The position numbers were made by a program, and so were the translations under genes. From contig JADKAC010000005.1 of assembly GCA_016715425.1 (NCBI GenBank), forward strand, positions 1 to 64,000: DNA of 64,000 nt, written 5' to 3'. The notes below the pieces were generated by a model, which searched no databases, was not told the DNA's origin, and saw only the letters and a program-made list of their open reading frames with translations. Source of the stretch: Bacteroidota bacterium (GTDB lineage Bacteria > Bacteroidota > Bacteroidia > Chitinophagales > BACL12). How positions within the stretch are numbered: position 1 is the stretch's first letter; each line of letters opens with the position of its first letter. Below, piece after piece: positions 19,857-27,211 of this stretch.

Positions 19857-20450
19857 ATGCAAAGAACAATAACACATAGCAGATATATTATTCATCCATT
19901 CAGATTTAATCTGTGGATTGCAATAGTTACAATGATCATGATGTTTGCTGCTTTCACCAGTGCCTATATCGTGAAGAAAGGAAACGTAAACTGGGCAGTT
20001 ACTTCGCTTCCACAATTATTTACCTATAGTACTATAGTGATAGTTGCCAGTAGCGTGATGATGCACATGGCTTATATCAGTTTCCGAAAAAATAATGTAT
20101 ATCGCTATCGGGTTTTTATTGTAATTACTACTTTGCTGGGAGCTACATTTTTGACAATGCAAATTTTAGCATGGATGCAATGGGTGGATAGTGGAATAAC
20201 ACTTACTTCCAGTATTCCAGGTGCTTTTATTTATATCATTACGGGAGCCCATTTTGTGCATGTGGCCGGAGGAGTAATTGCATTGATTATTTTTAGTGTG
20301 AAAGCATTTACAAGTATAAAAACTCCCGTGGATTCTGTAATGCAAAATTTAGATCCTGATAAAAAAGTAAGTGTTGAATTAATGGCTACCTATTGGCATT
20401 TTGTAGATTTTTTATGGCTCTATTTATTTTTCTTTTTTCAATACGCATAA
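19857..20450 (+). CDS. Heme-copper oxidase subunit III family protein (first copy)
   Basis: 197 aa with five predicted spans and the family end Y-W-H-F-V-D-F-L-W-L-Y-L-F. Subunit III supports the oxidase and proton uptake. The gene follows ctaB by 2 bp. Two different subunit III genes in tandem are usual in oxidase operons of Bacteroidota; which of them joins the complex, or whether both do, cannot be told here. Confidence 0.88.
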   Translation: MQRTITHSRYIIHPFRFNLWIAIVTMIMMFAAFTSAYIVKKGNVNWAVTSLPQLFTYSTIVIVASSVMMHMAYISFRKNNVYRYRVFIVITTLLGATFLTMQILAWMQWVDSGITLTSSIPGAFIYIITGAHFVHVAGGVIALIIFSVKAFTSIKTPVDSVMQNLDPDKKVSVELMATYWHFVDFLWLYLFFFFQYA

Positions 20451-20465
20451 TTAAAAGATAGTATT

Positions 20466-21145
20466 TTGGAAACAACAACCATGCAATCAAACCCTAACGA
20501 ACTCTGGAGTGGAGGAGAATCACCATTTGGTTCCAGCTATGGAAAAATAATGATGTGGTACTTTTTGATTTCAGACACATTTACTTTTGCCGGACTGCTG
20601 ATTTCTTATGGCGCTATTCGCACAAGTCATCCTGCGCATGATCCTACAAATCCTTATAGCTGGCCGGATCCAAATGAAGTATTTAATGGCGTACCTTTTT
20701 TGAAGCACATGCACCTTTGGTGTTTGTAACCTTCATGACTTTTACGCTGATTCTTTCCAGTGTTACCATGGTTCGTGCAGTTCAGGAAGGGCATGCCATG
20801 AATCGCAAAGGTGTATTGTTCTGGTTAGGCTGGACTATCCTTGGCGGATTAGTGTTCGTGGGAAGTCAGGCTTTTGAATGGACACACTTAATTCATGAAG
20901 GAATGAATCTGAAAGGCAATCCATTTGGTGCGCAAAGTTTCGGTCAATTATTTTTTGTGATTACCGGTTTCCACGGATTGCATGTGAGTGTGGGCGTGTT
21001 GTTAAATACATGGGCATTCTCAATGGTATTTTTAGGAGTATTTGAACGCCGTGGACATTATGAAATGATTGAAAAATTAGGATTATACTGGCACTTTGTT
21101 GATTTAGTTTGGGTGTTTGTTTTCCTTGCATTTTACTTACTATAA
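20466..21145 (+). CDS. coxC: Cytochrome c oxidase subunit III (second copy), frameshifted
   Basis: Five-span subunit III (226 aa when restored), ending Y-W-H-F-V-D-L-V-W-V-F-V-F. The frame breaks in the T-run 20696-20701; one additional T gives V-P-F-F-E-A-H-A-P-L-V-F-V-T-F-M and joins both parts. The start is TTG 20466 or the ATG five codons later. It is distinct in sequence from the preceding subunit III gene, and contains the conserved F-E-W-T segment. Probable sequencing error. Confidence 0.88.
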
Positions 21146-21158
21146 AAAAACAGAACGC

Positions 21159-21484
21159 ATGAGTACTTTAACACATGAAGAGGCTGCAAAAAAGTTTGGC
21201 AAGTTTGTTATATTCTTGCTTTTGTAACTGCTTTTGAAATTGCTGCGGCGCTTATTCATTATTTCTATATTCCGGAAAGTCCGAGATGGTGGTTGGATAT
21301 TTTATTCGTGGTACTCAGTGCTGCGAAAGCCTACTATATCATGAGTGAATTTATGCACTTGAAGTACGAATTGAAACCTATGGCGGTAAGTATTATTGCA
21401 CCTTTTATTTTCCTGATTTGGGCAATAGTTTCATTTCTTTGGGAAGGAAGTTATTGGCTGAGTGCACGAGAATTGTGGAAATAA
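21159..21484 (+). CDS. coxD: Cytochrome c oxidase subunit IV-type protein, frameshifted
   Basis: Small three-span subunit, 108 aa when restored. As written, ATG 21159 stops after 22 codons. An additional A in the run 21188-21193 gives K-K-V-W-Q-V-C-Y-I-L-A-F-V-T-A-F-E-I, which matches the family start (x-V-W-x-V-x-x-I-L) and continues to 21484 through L-D-I-L-F-V-V-L-S-A-A-K-A-Y-Y-I-M. It follows coxC by 13 bp. Confidence 0.8.
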
Positions 21485-21490
21485 TATTGC

Positions 21491-22129
21491 ATGTTCAAGA
21501 AACGGCATTTCATCTTTGCAGGCATTCTTGCAATCATAATTGTATTACCAATACTTAGTTACTTAAGCGTTAAGTCCGGGGCTGAAGTTCGCAGGAATGT
21601 GCATGCAAGTGCAATGTATGATTCCATTGGTTACACTTTCCCAACGTTTTATTTTATTTCGCATAGAGGTGATACAATTACTTCGGATAAAATGCATGGT
21701 AAAGTTATTGTTCTGGAATTGTTTTCTGCCAAATGCAAAGATGATCCTGAAAAAATAACACATCCATTATTTGAATTGCAGGAGGATTATAATACCAAGA
21801 CTTTAAGCTTGCGTTTTATTTCTTTAATTACAGACTCTCTTTATATTAATACCGATCTTGAAGAATATGCTACCCGTTATGCTGCCCGTGATCAATGGCA
21901 TGTAGTGCATGATACTATTACAACATTTAATCCTGTGCTGCAATCTTATAATCAATATCTGCAAAAAGAAGGTATCCTAAATTCAAACCTTTCTTGTCCT
22001 GAAAATGTATTGCTTATTGATAAGAATGGAATTGTAAGAGGATGTTATAATATTTTTGATGAACTGCAATATTCTGATTTATATAACGACATACTTTTTC
22101 TGATAGATAAAAAATATGAATCGCAATAA
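21491..22129 (+). CDS. SCO1/SenC-like protein lacking the copper-binding CxxxC
   Basis: 212 aa with one N-terminal membrane anchor and a thioredoxin-like fold of the SCO type (F-P-T-F-Y-F-I-S-H-R-G-D-T-I-T near the start of the domain, V-L-L-I-D-K-N-G-I-V-R-G near the end). At the copper site only one cysteine is left (E-L-F-S-A-K-C-K-D-D-P), and the distal histidine of active SCO proteins is not evident. It overlaps the next gene, a canonical SCO, by 14 bp. It may be a non-copper-binding partner or a redox or structural helper in oxidase assembly. Confidence 0.75.
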   Translation: MFKKRHFIFAGILAIIIVLPILSYLSVKSGAEVRRNVHASAMYDSIGYTFPTFYFISHRGDTITSDKMHGKVIVLELFSAKCKDDPEKITHPLFELQEDYNTKTLSLRFISLITDSLYINTDLEEYATRYAARDQWHVVHDTITTFNPVLQSYNQYLQKEGILNSNLSCPENVLLIDKNGIVRGCYNIFDELQYSDLYNDILFLIDKKYESQ

Positions 22130-22769
22130 AACAATTTTAATTTGGGGAGTAATAGGTGTAGCATTTGTTATGTTTTTCATTTTTGTGTATTTGCCTTATG
22201 CAGACAGAAGAGATGCTACCACAAAATTTGCTGATGGACTCACTTCATCCGATTTATTACACGAACCAATTAAACAAGTACCTGCATTTAGTTTTGTAAA
22301 TCAAGCGGGTAAAATAATTACTGAAAAAGATGTTGCAGGTAAAGTATATGTAGCTGATTTTTTTTACACTTCTTGTGAAGCCGCCTGCCCGATGATGAGC
22401 AGTCAATTAACAAGAGTGCAACAAACTTTTGACAATGATTCTTCATTCAAGATTCTTTCTTATTCTCTCGATCCCGAAAATGATTCTATACCTGTGTTGC
22501 AAGATTTTGCATTAAAATTTAAAGCAAACAAAAACACTTGGTATTTAATGACGGGTAATAAAAAAGAAATTTATTCTTTGGGCGAACAGGGTTATATGCA
22601 ATCGGTTTTAAATGATGAAAAATCAATTGTTAATCATTCACAAAAATTTATTTTGGTAGATCAGGATAGAATGATTCGTGGTTTTTATAATGGACTGGAT
22701 AGTGCAGAAGTGGATTTAATGATTCAGGATATTCGCTATCTGTTATATAAAAGCAGTGTTCGATTATGA
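22116..22769 (+). CDS. SCO1/SenC family copper chaperone
   Basis: 217 aa, one N-terminal span and a periplasmic thioredoxin-like domain. The copper ligands are present: F-F-Y-T-S-C-E-A-A-C-P-M-M (CxxxC) and the downstream H in V-N-H-S-Q-K-F. SCO proteins deliver copper to the CuA site of subunit II or reduce its cysteines. Overlaps the upstream SCO-like gene by 14 bp and the downstream DUF420 gene by 4 bp, so the three are translationally coupled. Confidence 0.92.
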   Translation: MNRNKTILIWGVIGVAFVMFFIFVYLPYADRRDATTKFADGLTSSDLLHEPIKQVPAFSFVNQAGKIITEKDVAGKVYVADFFYTSCEAACPMMSSQLTRVQQTFDNDSSFKILSYSLDPENDSIPVLQDFALKFKANKNTWYLMTGNKKEIYSLGEQGYMQSVLNDEKSIVNHSQKFILVDQDRMIRGFYNGLDSAEVDLMIQDIRYLLYKSSVRL

Positions 22770-23284
22770 ATGAAAGAAGTGTAAGTAAATGGATTATTAT
22801 AATCAGTATTGCCGTTCCTGCATTAATTGCATTTTTATTTTACAGTCCGGTGGTGCATTTAAATGTAGATGTTTCTTTTCTACCAAAATTCCATGCTTTT
22901 CTTAATTCCTGTGTTTTTATTTTATTGTTAAGCGGTTATTATTTTATCCGACATAATAAAATTCGTCAGCATAAGTATTGTATGATTTCCGCTTTTTCTC
23001 TTTCGGGATTGTTTCTTATTAGTTATGTGTTTTATCATGCTGCAACAGAATCTACAAAATACGGTGGCGAAGGAATTATTAAGTATATATATTATTTTAT
23101 TTTGCTTACACATATTGTTCTTGCAGCATTGGTATTACCGTTTATTTTAATAACACTCTCCAGAGCTTTATCACAACGATTTGATAAACATAAACGCATT
23201 GCCCGTATTACATTACCCATTTGGTTATATGTATCATTCACAGGAGTTATTGTTTATTTTATGATTTCACCTTACTATGCTTAA
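22766..23284 (+). CDS. DUF420 membrane protein (CtaM/YozB-like)
   Basis: 172 aa with five predicted spans. Histidines conserved in the DUF420 family are seen at F-H-A-F-L-N, Q-H-K-Y-C-M, Y-H-A-A-T-E and L-T-H-I-V-L. The Staphylococcus homologue CtaM is needed for activity of aa3-type oxidases, and gene position behind SCO supports the same task here. It starts within the stop of the SCO gene (ATGA overlap). Confidence 0.85.
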   Translation: MNERSVSKWIIIISIAVPALIAFLFYSPVVHLNVDVSFLPKFHAFLNSCVFILLLSGYYFIRHNKIRQHKYCMISAFSLSGLFLISYVFYHAATESTKYGGEGIIKYIYYFILLTHIVLAALVLPFILITLSRALSQRFDKHKRIARITLPIWLYVSFTGVIVYFMISPYYA

Positions 23285-23295
23285 ATTTGTATAAC

Positions 23296-23562
23296 ATGAA
23301 ATTTAAATACATCACTTTAATTGTATTTGTTGTTGCAATACTATTTTTTGCGAACTCAGCAGAAGCACAATGTGCCATGTGTAAGATTACTGCCGAAAGT
23401 GGTAGTCAAGCCTCAGACCCACCGGCACCGGGCCTTAATCAGGGAATATTATATCTCGTCTCATTTCCATATATCGCATTCATAGTTATTGTTTTTTTAT
23501 TCTGGAGAGGATACAAAAAACGCAAAGCAGAAGCGGCCGAATACGGCGTACAGGATTTTTAA
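23296..23562 (+). CDS. Small membrane protein with periplasmic CxxC, end of the oxidase operon
   Basis: 88 aa: signal peptide or first span (residues 5-24), then a short exported segment with C-A-M-C-K, a Gly/Pro-rich linker, a second span (about 50-70) and a basic tail. I do not recognise a named family. As the last gene of an oxidase operon, after SCO and DUF420, with a potential metal or heme thiol site, it may act in copper or heme handling. The ATG at 23296 is chosen because it gives a clean signal sequence; upstream in-frame codons run inside the previous gene. Confidence 0.75.
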   Translation: MKFKYITLIVFVVAILFFANSAEAQCAMCKITAESGSQASDPPAPGLNQGILYLVSFPYIAFIVIVFLFWRGYKKRKAEAAEYGVQDF

Positions 23563-23660
23563 ATTCTAACTAATTTTCGGTATTTGTAATTATCCTTACC
23601 AACCGATAGCCCAAAATAATTAACAGTAAAGCAATGATTATTTCAATGGGTTAATAAAAA

Positions 23661-23695
23661 AATGCCGACATATTTTTTATGCCGGCATTGTAATT
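23661..23695. terminator. Bidirectional terminator after the respiratory operon
   Basis: A 12-bp stem with one mismatch (23661-23672 with 23678-23689, AATGCCGACATA and TATGCCGGCATT) preceded by an A-run and followed by a T-rich stretch. It separates the plus-strand operon from the minus-strand secreted protein gene. Confidence 0.8.
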
Positions 23696-25282
23696 TTATT
23701 CTTTTACAAAAGGTGTAAGTGTTTCTTTATTATCAGAAATAATTCTCAGCATATAAACACCTGCTGATAAATCAGACACATCAAGTGCTATCTCAAAGCT
23801 TCCATTATACTGTTGTACAACACGGCCATTTATATCTATTAATTCAATTTGCATTTCTTCAAAATCTGTTTTTACGTAAACAAAATCAGAAGCAGGATTA
23901 GGGAATATATTCAACGCCACATCAGACTTATTTGCTAAACGCATTACAGCATCCAAATCCCAGCGTGAAGTAATTTCATGATAACTATAATCAGGATTCT
24001 GCTTTTGTCCTGTTATGTAAAACTCCGAACCATTAAGTGTTGAAAAATCCGCTACTGAGTAATATCCTTTGAGCGGAGACAACATTTCACCTATCTTGTT
24101 TCCTGATGGGTCAAACATAAATAGAGAGGGTACATAATTATAGATAGTATCTACATATTCAGAAACTACAATATAGCAACCTTCCATGTCTTCAGGTACT
24201 TCCAGATCAACCAGAGTCTGACCATCTACTTTTTTCTGCCATGCGGTGCTTCCGTCTTCATTTAATCGAGCTACATAAATACCATACGCCCCATTTTTAT
24301 ACACTGAGGCTGCAAAATAGGTAGAACCTGGTCCATTATCTTTCAGTAACATATTCTGGAAGATATAAGCTGATGCACCAAAATTCTGTTCTGTGGCATT
24401 TAAGAGTGTTCCATCCGGATGGTAAACAATTGTAATTATACTACCCGAACCGCTTGAGCCGGCAACAACTAAATTTCCGCTATTATTAATTGCAAGTGCA
24501 TATCCAAAATTAAATTCAAAGGCAGTATCCGCTTCAAATAATTGTGTCCATTCGTAATTACCTTCAGTATCAAATTTTATAGTTTGCATATCATAACTAT
24601 AATCTACATCTTGTAAGTAACCTGTGAAATAAACGCCGGTACTACCGGCAACCATATCGTAAAAATAGGAATACGTGTCGCCGGGTATATGCACTGCATC
24701 CCATTCAACTGTACCATCTGCCAATAGCACAGAATACAATCGCAGTTCAGATGTATAAGTAGCCCCAACATAATTATAAGTCCATGCGGCTATATACACA
24801 TTATCACCATCAGCACCGGGTTCCATTCCTATAAAGTAAGAATAGCTATCATCCTCATTAATAAACTGTGCCCAGTTAAAACCACCCCCGGAACTATAGG
24901 AAAGGATAAATAACTCGTAAATCATTTCATCGGTATTATACACTTGTCCGGAAACAATAACATTGCCTGCATCATCTATATGCATTGCGGATGGCGACCA
25001 GCTTGAATACCCGGCATTATTTATATTCTTGGACCAGACTAAATCCCCTTCATTTGTACGGCGTGTAACATTCATAGCATCATAAGTGCCGGCTGAAGCT
25101 GCAGTATATACACTTGTTTCGCCGGTTGCTTCATCCAAATCTGCCTGAATTATTCTACCTACAGCATAACTGCCTAAGTCACGTTCTTCATACCAGTTTG
25201 GAGTAAACTGTGCACTGGTAAGCACAGGGTTTAACCATGTACATAAAATAGTTAAAACCACGTAAGGAGTAAATTTTTTCAT
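23696..25282 (-). CDS. Secreted protein with type IX secretion C-terminal sorting domain
   Basis: 528 aa. A signal peptide (to about residue 24) is followed by a long region of repeated beta-strand segments (T-x-G-x-Y/W patterns such as V-S-G-Q-V-Y and Y-I-A-A-W-T-Y) resembling beta-propeller domains of unknown substrate. The C-terminal 75 residues form a type A sorting domain: N-I-F-P-N-P-A-S-D-F-V-Y-V, I-D-I-N-G-R-V-V, L-S-A-G-V-Y-M-L-R-I. It should pass through the T9SS to the cell surface or medium. No enzymatic motif is visible. Confidence 0.88.
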   Translation of the reverse strand: MKKFTPYVVLTILCTWLNPVLTSAQFTPNWYEERDLGSYAVGRIIQADLDEATGETSVYTAASAGTYDAMNVTRRTNEGDLVWSKNINNAGYSSWSPSAMHIDDAGNVIVSGQVYNTDEMIYELFILSYSSGGGFNWAQFINEDDSYSYFIGMEPGADGDNVYIAAWTYNYVGATYTSELRLYSVLLADGTVEWDAVHIPGDTYSYFYDMVAGSTGVYFTGYLQDVDYSYDMQTIKFDTEGNYEWTQLFEADTAFEFNFGYALAINNSGNLVVAGSSGSGSIITIVYHPDGTLLNATEQNFGASAYIFQNMLLKDNGPGSTYFAASVYKNGAYGIYVARLNEDGSTAWQKKVDGQTLVDLEVPEDMEGCYIVVSEYVDTIYNYVPSLFMFDPSGNKIGEMLSPLKGYYSVADFSTLNGSEFYITGQKQNPDYSYHEITSRWDLDAVMRLANKSDVALNIFPNPASDFVYVKTDFEEMQIELIDINGRVVQQYNGSFEIALDVSDLSAGVYMLRIISDNKETLTPFVKE

Positions 25283-25469
25283 AATAAATATTTGTTTGTT
25301 TAATTAAAGGTAAAAAAACCGAAGTAAGATTCAGTTCATTTTTTGCGTACTGCTGATGTTACAGAATGTATTTATGCTTTTATTACAAAGTGGTGAAAGT
25401 GGGTAAATAAATTATGCAATTTCTCCTATCTGTTAGGGCTCATACCAATTGATAAATAAGAAAAAAAAT

Positions 25470-25506
25470 TAGGAGCTATTTCTCGCTATCCGTTCCACCC
25501 CGATAG
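25470..25506 (+). repeat. AGGAGCTAT-type repeat, left copy or half
   Basis: TAGGAGCTATTTCTCGCTAT followed by CCGTTCCACCCCGATAG. This resembles the left half of a palindromic intergenic repeat that I know from genomes of Bacteroidota, which normally continues through a hairpin to a TTTCCACTGCTATCGGGGCTA end. Here that end is missing and lies instead at 26888-26909, beyond the IS110 element. Confidence 0.6.
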
Positions 25507-25567
25507 ATTCTGTGTTAATTTCCAAATAAATATTAATTTTATTTTTGAATTTTAAAACGGCTTAAAG

Positions 25568-26617
25568 CTAGTTTGTAAGAGGAGCAACTTCCATTAGTTG
25601 CCCTCTTTTAGTTTCTATATATTCCTTACAATAGCTGGTTTTGTTCTTGTATAGTGTATAAATTAATTCCAACATCTTTCGTTGAATTGCGATAAGTGCT
25701 TTCATTTTTATTCCGTGCTTAGACACTATTCTTTTATAAACCTCCTTATAATTTTCATCATGTTTTACAGTAGACAATGAGGGTAGATGCATTGCTTTGC
25801 GTAAATGCCTGTTGCCTTTTTTTGATATACGTGGTTTGCTTTTTATAGAAGTTCCAGACTGCTTCTCTTTAATATCAAACCCTGCATAACTACTCAATTG
25901 TTTTTTGTTTCGGATTAATTCAAAACCGTTAGTTTCGGCTAGCACTATTACTGCCGTTAACTTTCCTACACCTGGTATAGTGGTGATATTTTTAATTTGT
26001 GCTTGTATATCTTTTTCCTCTTCCAGACTCACATCAATGTCGTTTTTAATTTCTTGTTCTTGTTGGTTCAAAAATTTAATGCGTTGTTTTAATCGCTTTA
26101 TACTTCTTAAATTGGGTAGGGCTTCTACTTGTTCAGCATGTAGTTGATTTTTAACCATGCTACGTTCTGCCACTATCTGATCACGTTCCCGGGTCAGCTG
26201 AAGTAAACACTTGTAGATTGCTTTAGGCCGTTGCCAAGTATCTAACTGTCTTTCTAAACCAAAGAGTGTAATGGCATGAGAACAGGTTTTGTCTGTTATG
26301 GTTTTAGTTTCAAGGGTGCGCATGTAATTACTTATTTTATTAGGCAATACAATACTTACACTATACCCTTTTTCATCTAAAAAATAGGCAAGCTTTTCAT
26401 GATATACACCCGTGGCTTCCATAACAAAATGTACATCCACATTTTCAAGGCTATTTTTTTTTACCCACTTTAATAATGCCATAATTCCACTTGCTTTGTT
26501 GCTAAAAACCTTGTGAGCATACACTTCTTTTGAAAGGTCATTAAAAATACGGCCTAAGGATACCACCAGTTCCTTTTGGGCTACATCTACGCCTAGTACT
26601 TGTTTTACGATTTCCAT
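25568..26617 (-). CDS. IS110-family transposase (RuvC-like DEDD recombinase)
   Basis: 349 aa, the usual length. The N-terminal RuvC-like domain has D11 in L-G-V-D-V-A-Q, a glutamate in V-M-E-A-T-G-V-Y and an aspartate in T-D-K-T-C-S; the fourth acidic residue usually found three residues later is Cys here. A coiled coil (about 145-205) connects to the C-terminal Transposase_20 domain with I-P-G-V-G-K-L-T-A and S-Y-A-G-F and the serine-rich S-G-T-S. IS110 enzymes recombine DNA guided by a bridge RNA made from the element's own non-coding end. The reading frame is intact, so the element may be active. Confidence 0.92.
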   Translation of the reverse strand: MEIVKQVLGVDVAQKELVVSLGRIFNDLSKEVYAHKVFSNKASGIMALLKWVKKNSLENVDVHFVMEATGVYHEKLAYFLDEKGYSVSIVLPNKISNYMRTLETKTITDKTCSHAITLFGLERQLDTWQRPKAIYKCLLQLTRERDQIVAERSMVKNQLHAEQVEALPNLRSIKRLKQRIKFLNQQEQEIKNDIDVSLEEEKDIQAQIKNITTIPGVGKLTAVIVLAETNGFELIRNKKQLSSYAGFDIKEKQSGTSIKSKPRISKKGNRHLRKAMHLPSLSTVKHDENYKEVYKRIVSKHGIKMKALIAIQRKMLELIYTLYKNKTSYCKEYIETKRGQLMEVAPLTN

Positions 26618-26849
26618 TTTTAAATAATTTGGTTGAATTAATTAAGTGAAAATCTCTCATCGTTTTGTCTCCTAGTTGGATATTCTGGATATAATGAAGT
26701 TGCATTATTCCTTACATTCTGTTCAAACTCAAAGAGAAAAAAAGAATGAGGTGGTATCTATCGGACAGTATACTTCACGAGCTACTTAGCCATCGATGTA
26801 CTCTCATTCTTCTTCACTTATTTTCTACTAAAATAATTAATGGCAAACA
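26618..26849 (-). ncRNA. Candidate bridge RNA region of the IS110 element
   Basis: Non-coding end upstream of the transposase, where the IS110 group (in contrast to IS1111) encodes its bridge RNA. A 9-bp stem (26742-26750 with 26803-26811, AAGAATGAG and CTCATTCTT) encloses a loop of 52 nt, with further local pairing possible. Length and position fit the family; target and donor loops cannot be assigned without aligned copies. Confidence 0.4.
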
Positions 26850-26909
26850 TAGGAGCTATCGGGGCCCCGTGAAAAACGGGGTGCGGGCTTTCCACTGCTA
26901 TCGGGGCTA
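26850..26909 (+). repeat. AGGAGCTAT-type repeat, right copy
   Basis: TAGGAGCTATCGGGGCCCCG is followed by a small CCCCGTGAAAAACGGGG hairpin (26873-26881 region) and the end TTTCCACTGCTATCGGGGCT. It contains both the left and the right terminal words of the repeat family, so it is a compact copy or a right half modified by the insertion. Confidence 0.6.
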
Positions 26910-26942
26910 AAAATGCAAAAACAATTTTGACTAAATGTCTCA

Positions 26943-27055
26943 GCAGATTCCCCGCATTTGGCATTTGTGCGGCTGCCTGCGGGAATCTGCGTATAGTTGT
27001 TATTTACGCAGGTTCTCAAAGGCTAACGCACAAGGCTATGGTTTGAGGAACCTGC
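26943..27055. repeat. Two adjacent bulged hairpins
   Basis: Hairpin A pairs 26943-26956 with 26978-26990 (GCAGATTCCCCGCA and TGCGGGAATCTGC); hairpin B pairs 27008-27020 with 27042-27055 (GCAGGTTCTCAAA and TTTGAGGAACCTGC). In each, one arm has exactly one additional cytosine, leaving a single bulged base. They lie in the 600-bp stretch between IS110 and the next gene. I see no convincing gene in that stretch: the open frame 26935-27225 is built on these repeats. Confidence 0.6.
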
Positions 27056-27211
27056 TGACACGGTGGGGATTATGGAGAGAAGAAACAATTATTGATGATC
27101 CAATATTTTCAAGTTATTATTATACCCTAACAATGACCGACGAGAGTTCAAGTTATAAATTTGTAAGGCTTTTTTTTAGAGGCAATTTAAAAAATATAAA
27201 TGTAGATATCT

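Larger units (their letters stand above)
25507..26849 (-). mobile_element. IS110-family insertion sequence (boundaries approximate)
   Basis: The element consists of the transposase gene (25568-26617), a short downstream end of about 60 bp and an upstream non-coding end of about 230 bp. IS110 elements have no obvious terminal inverted repeats and make little or no target duplication, so the exact ends are not visible. I place them at the points where the flanking AGGAGCTAT repeat sequence begins on each side. Confidence 0.6.
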
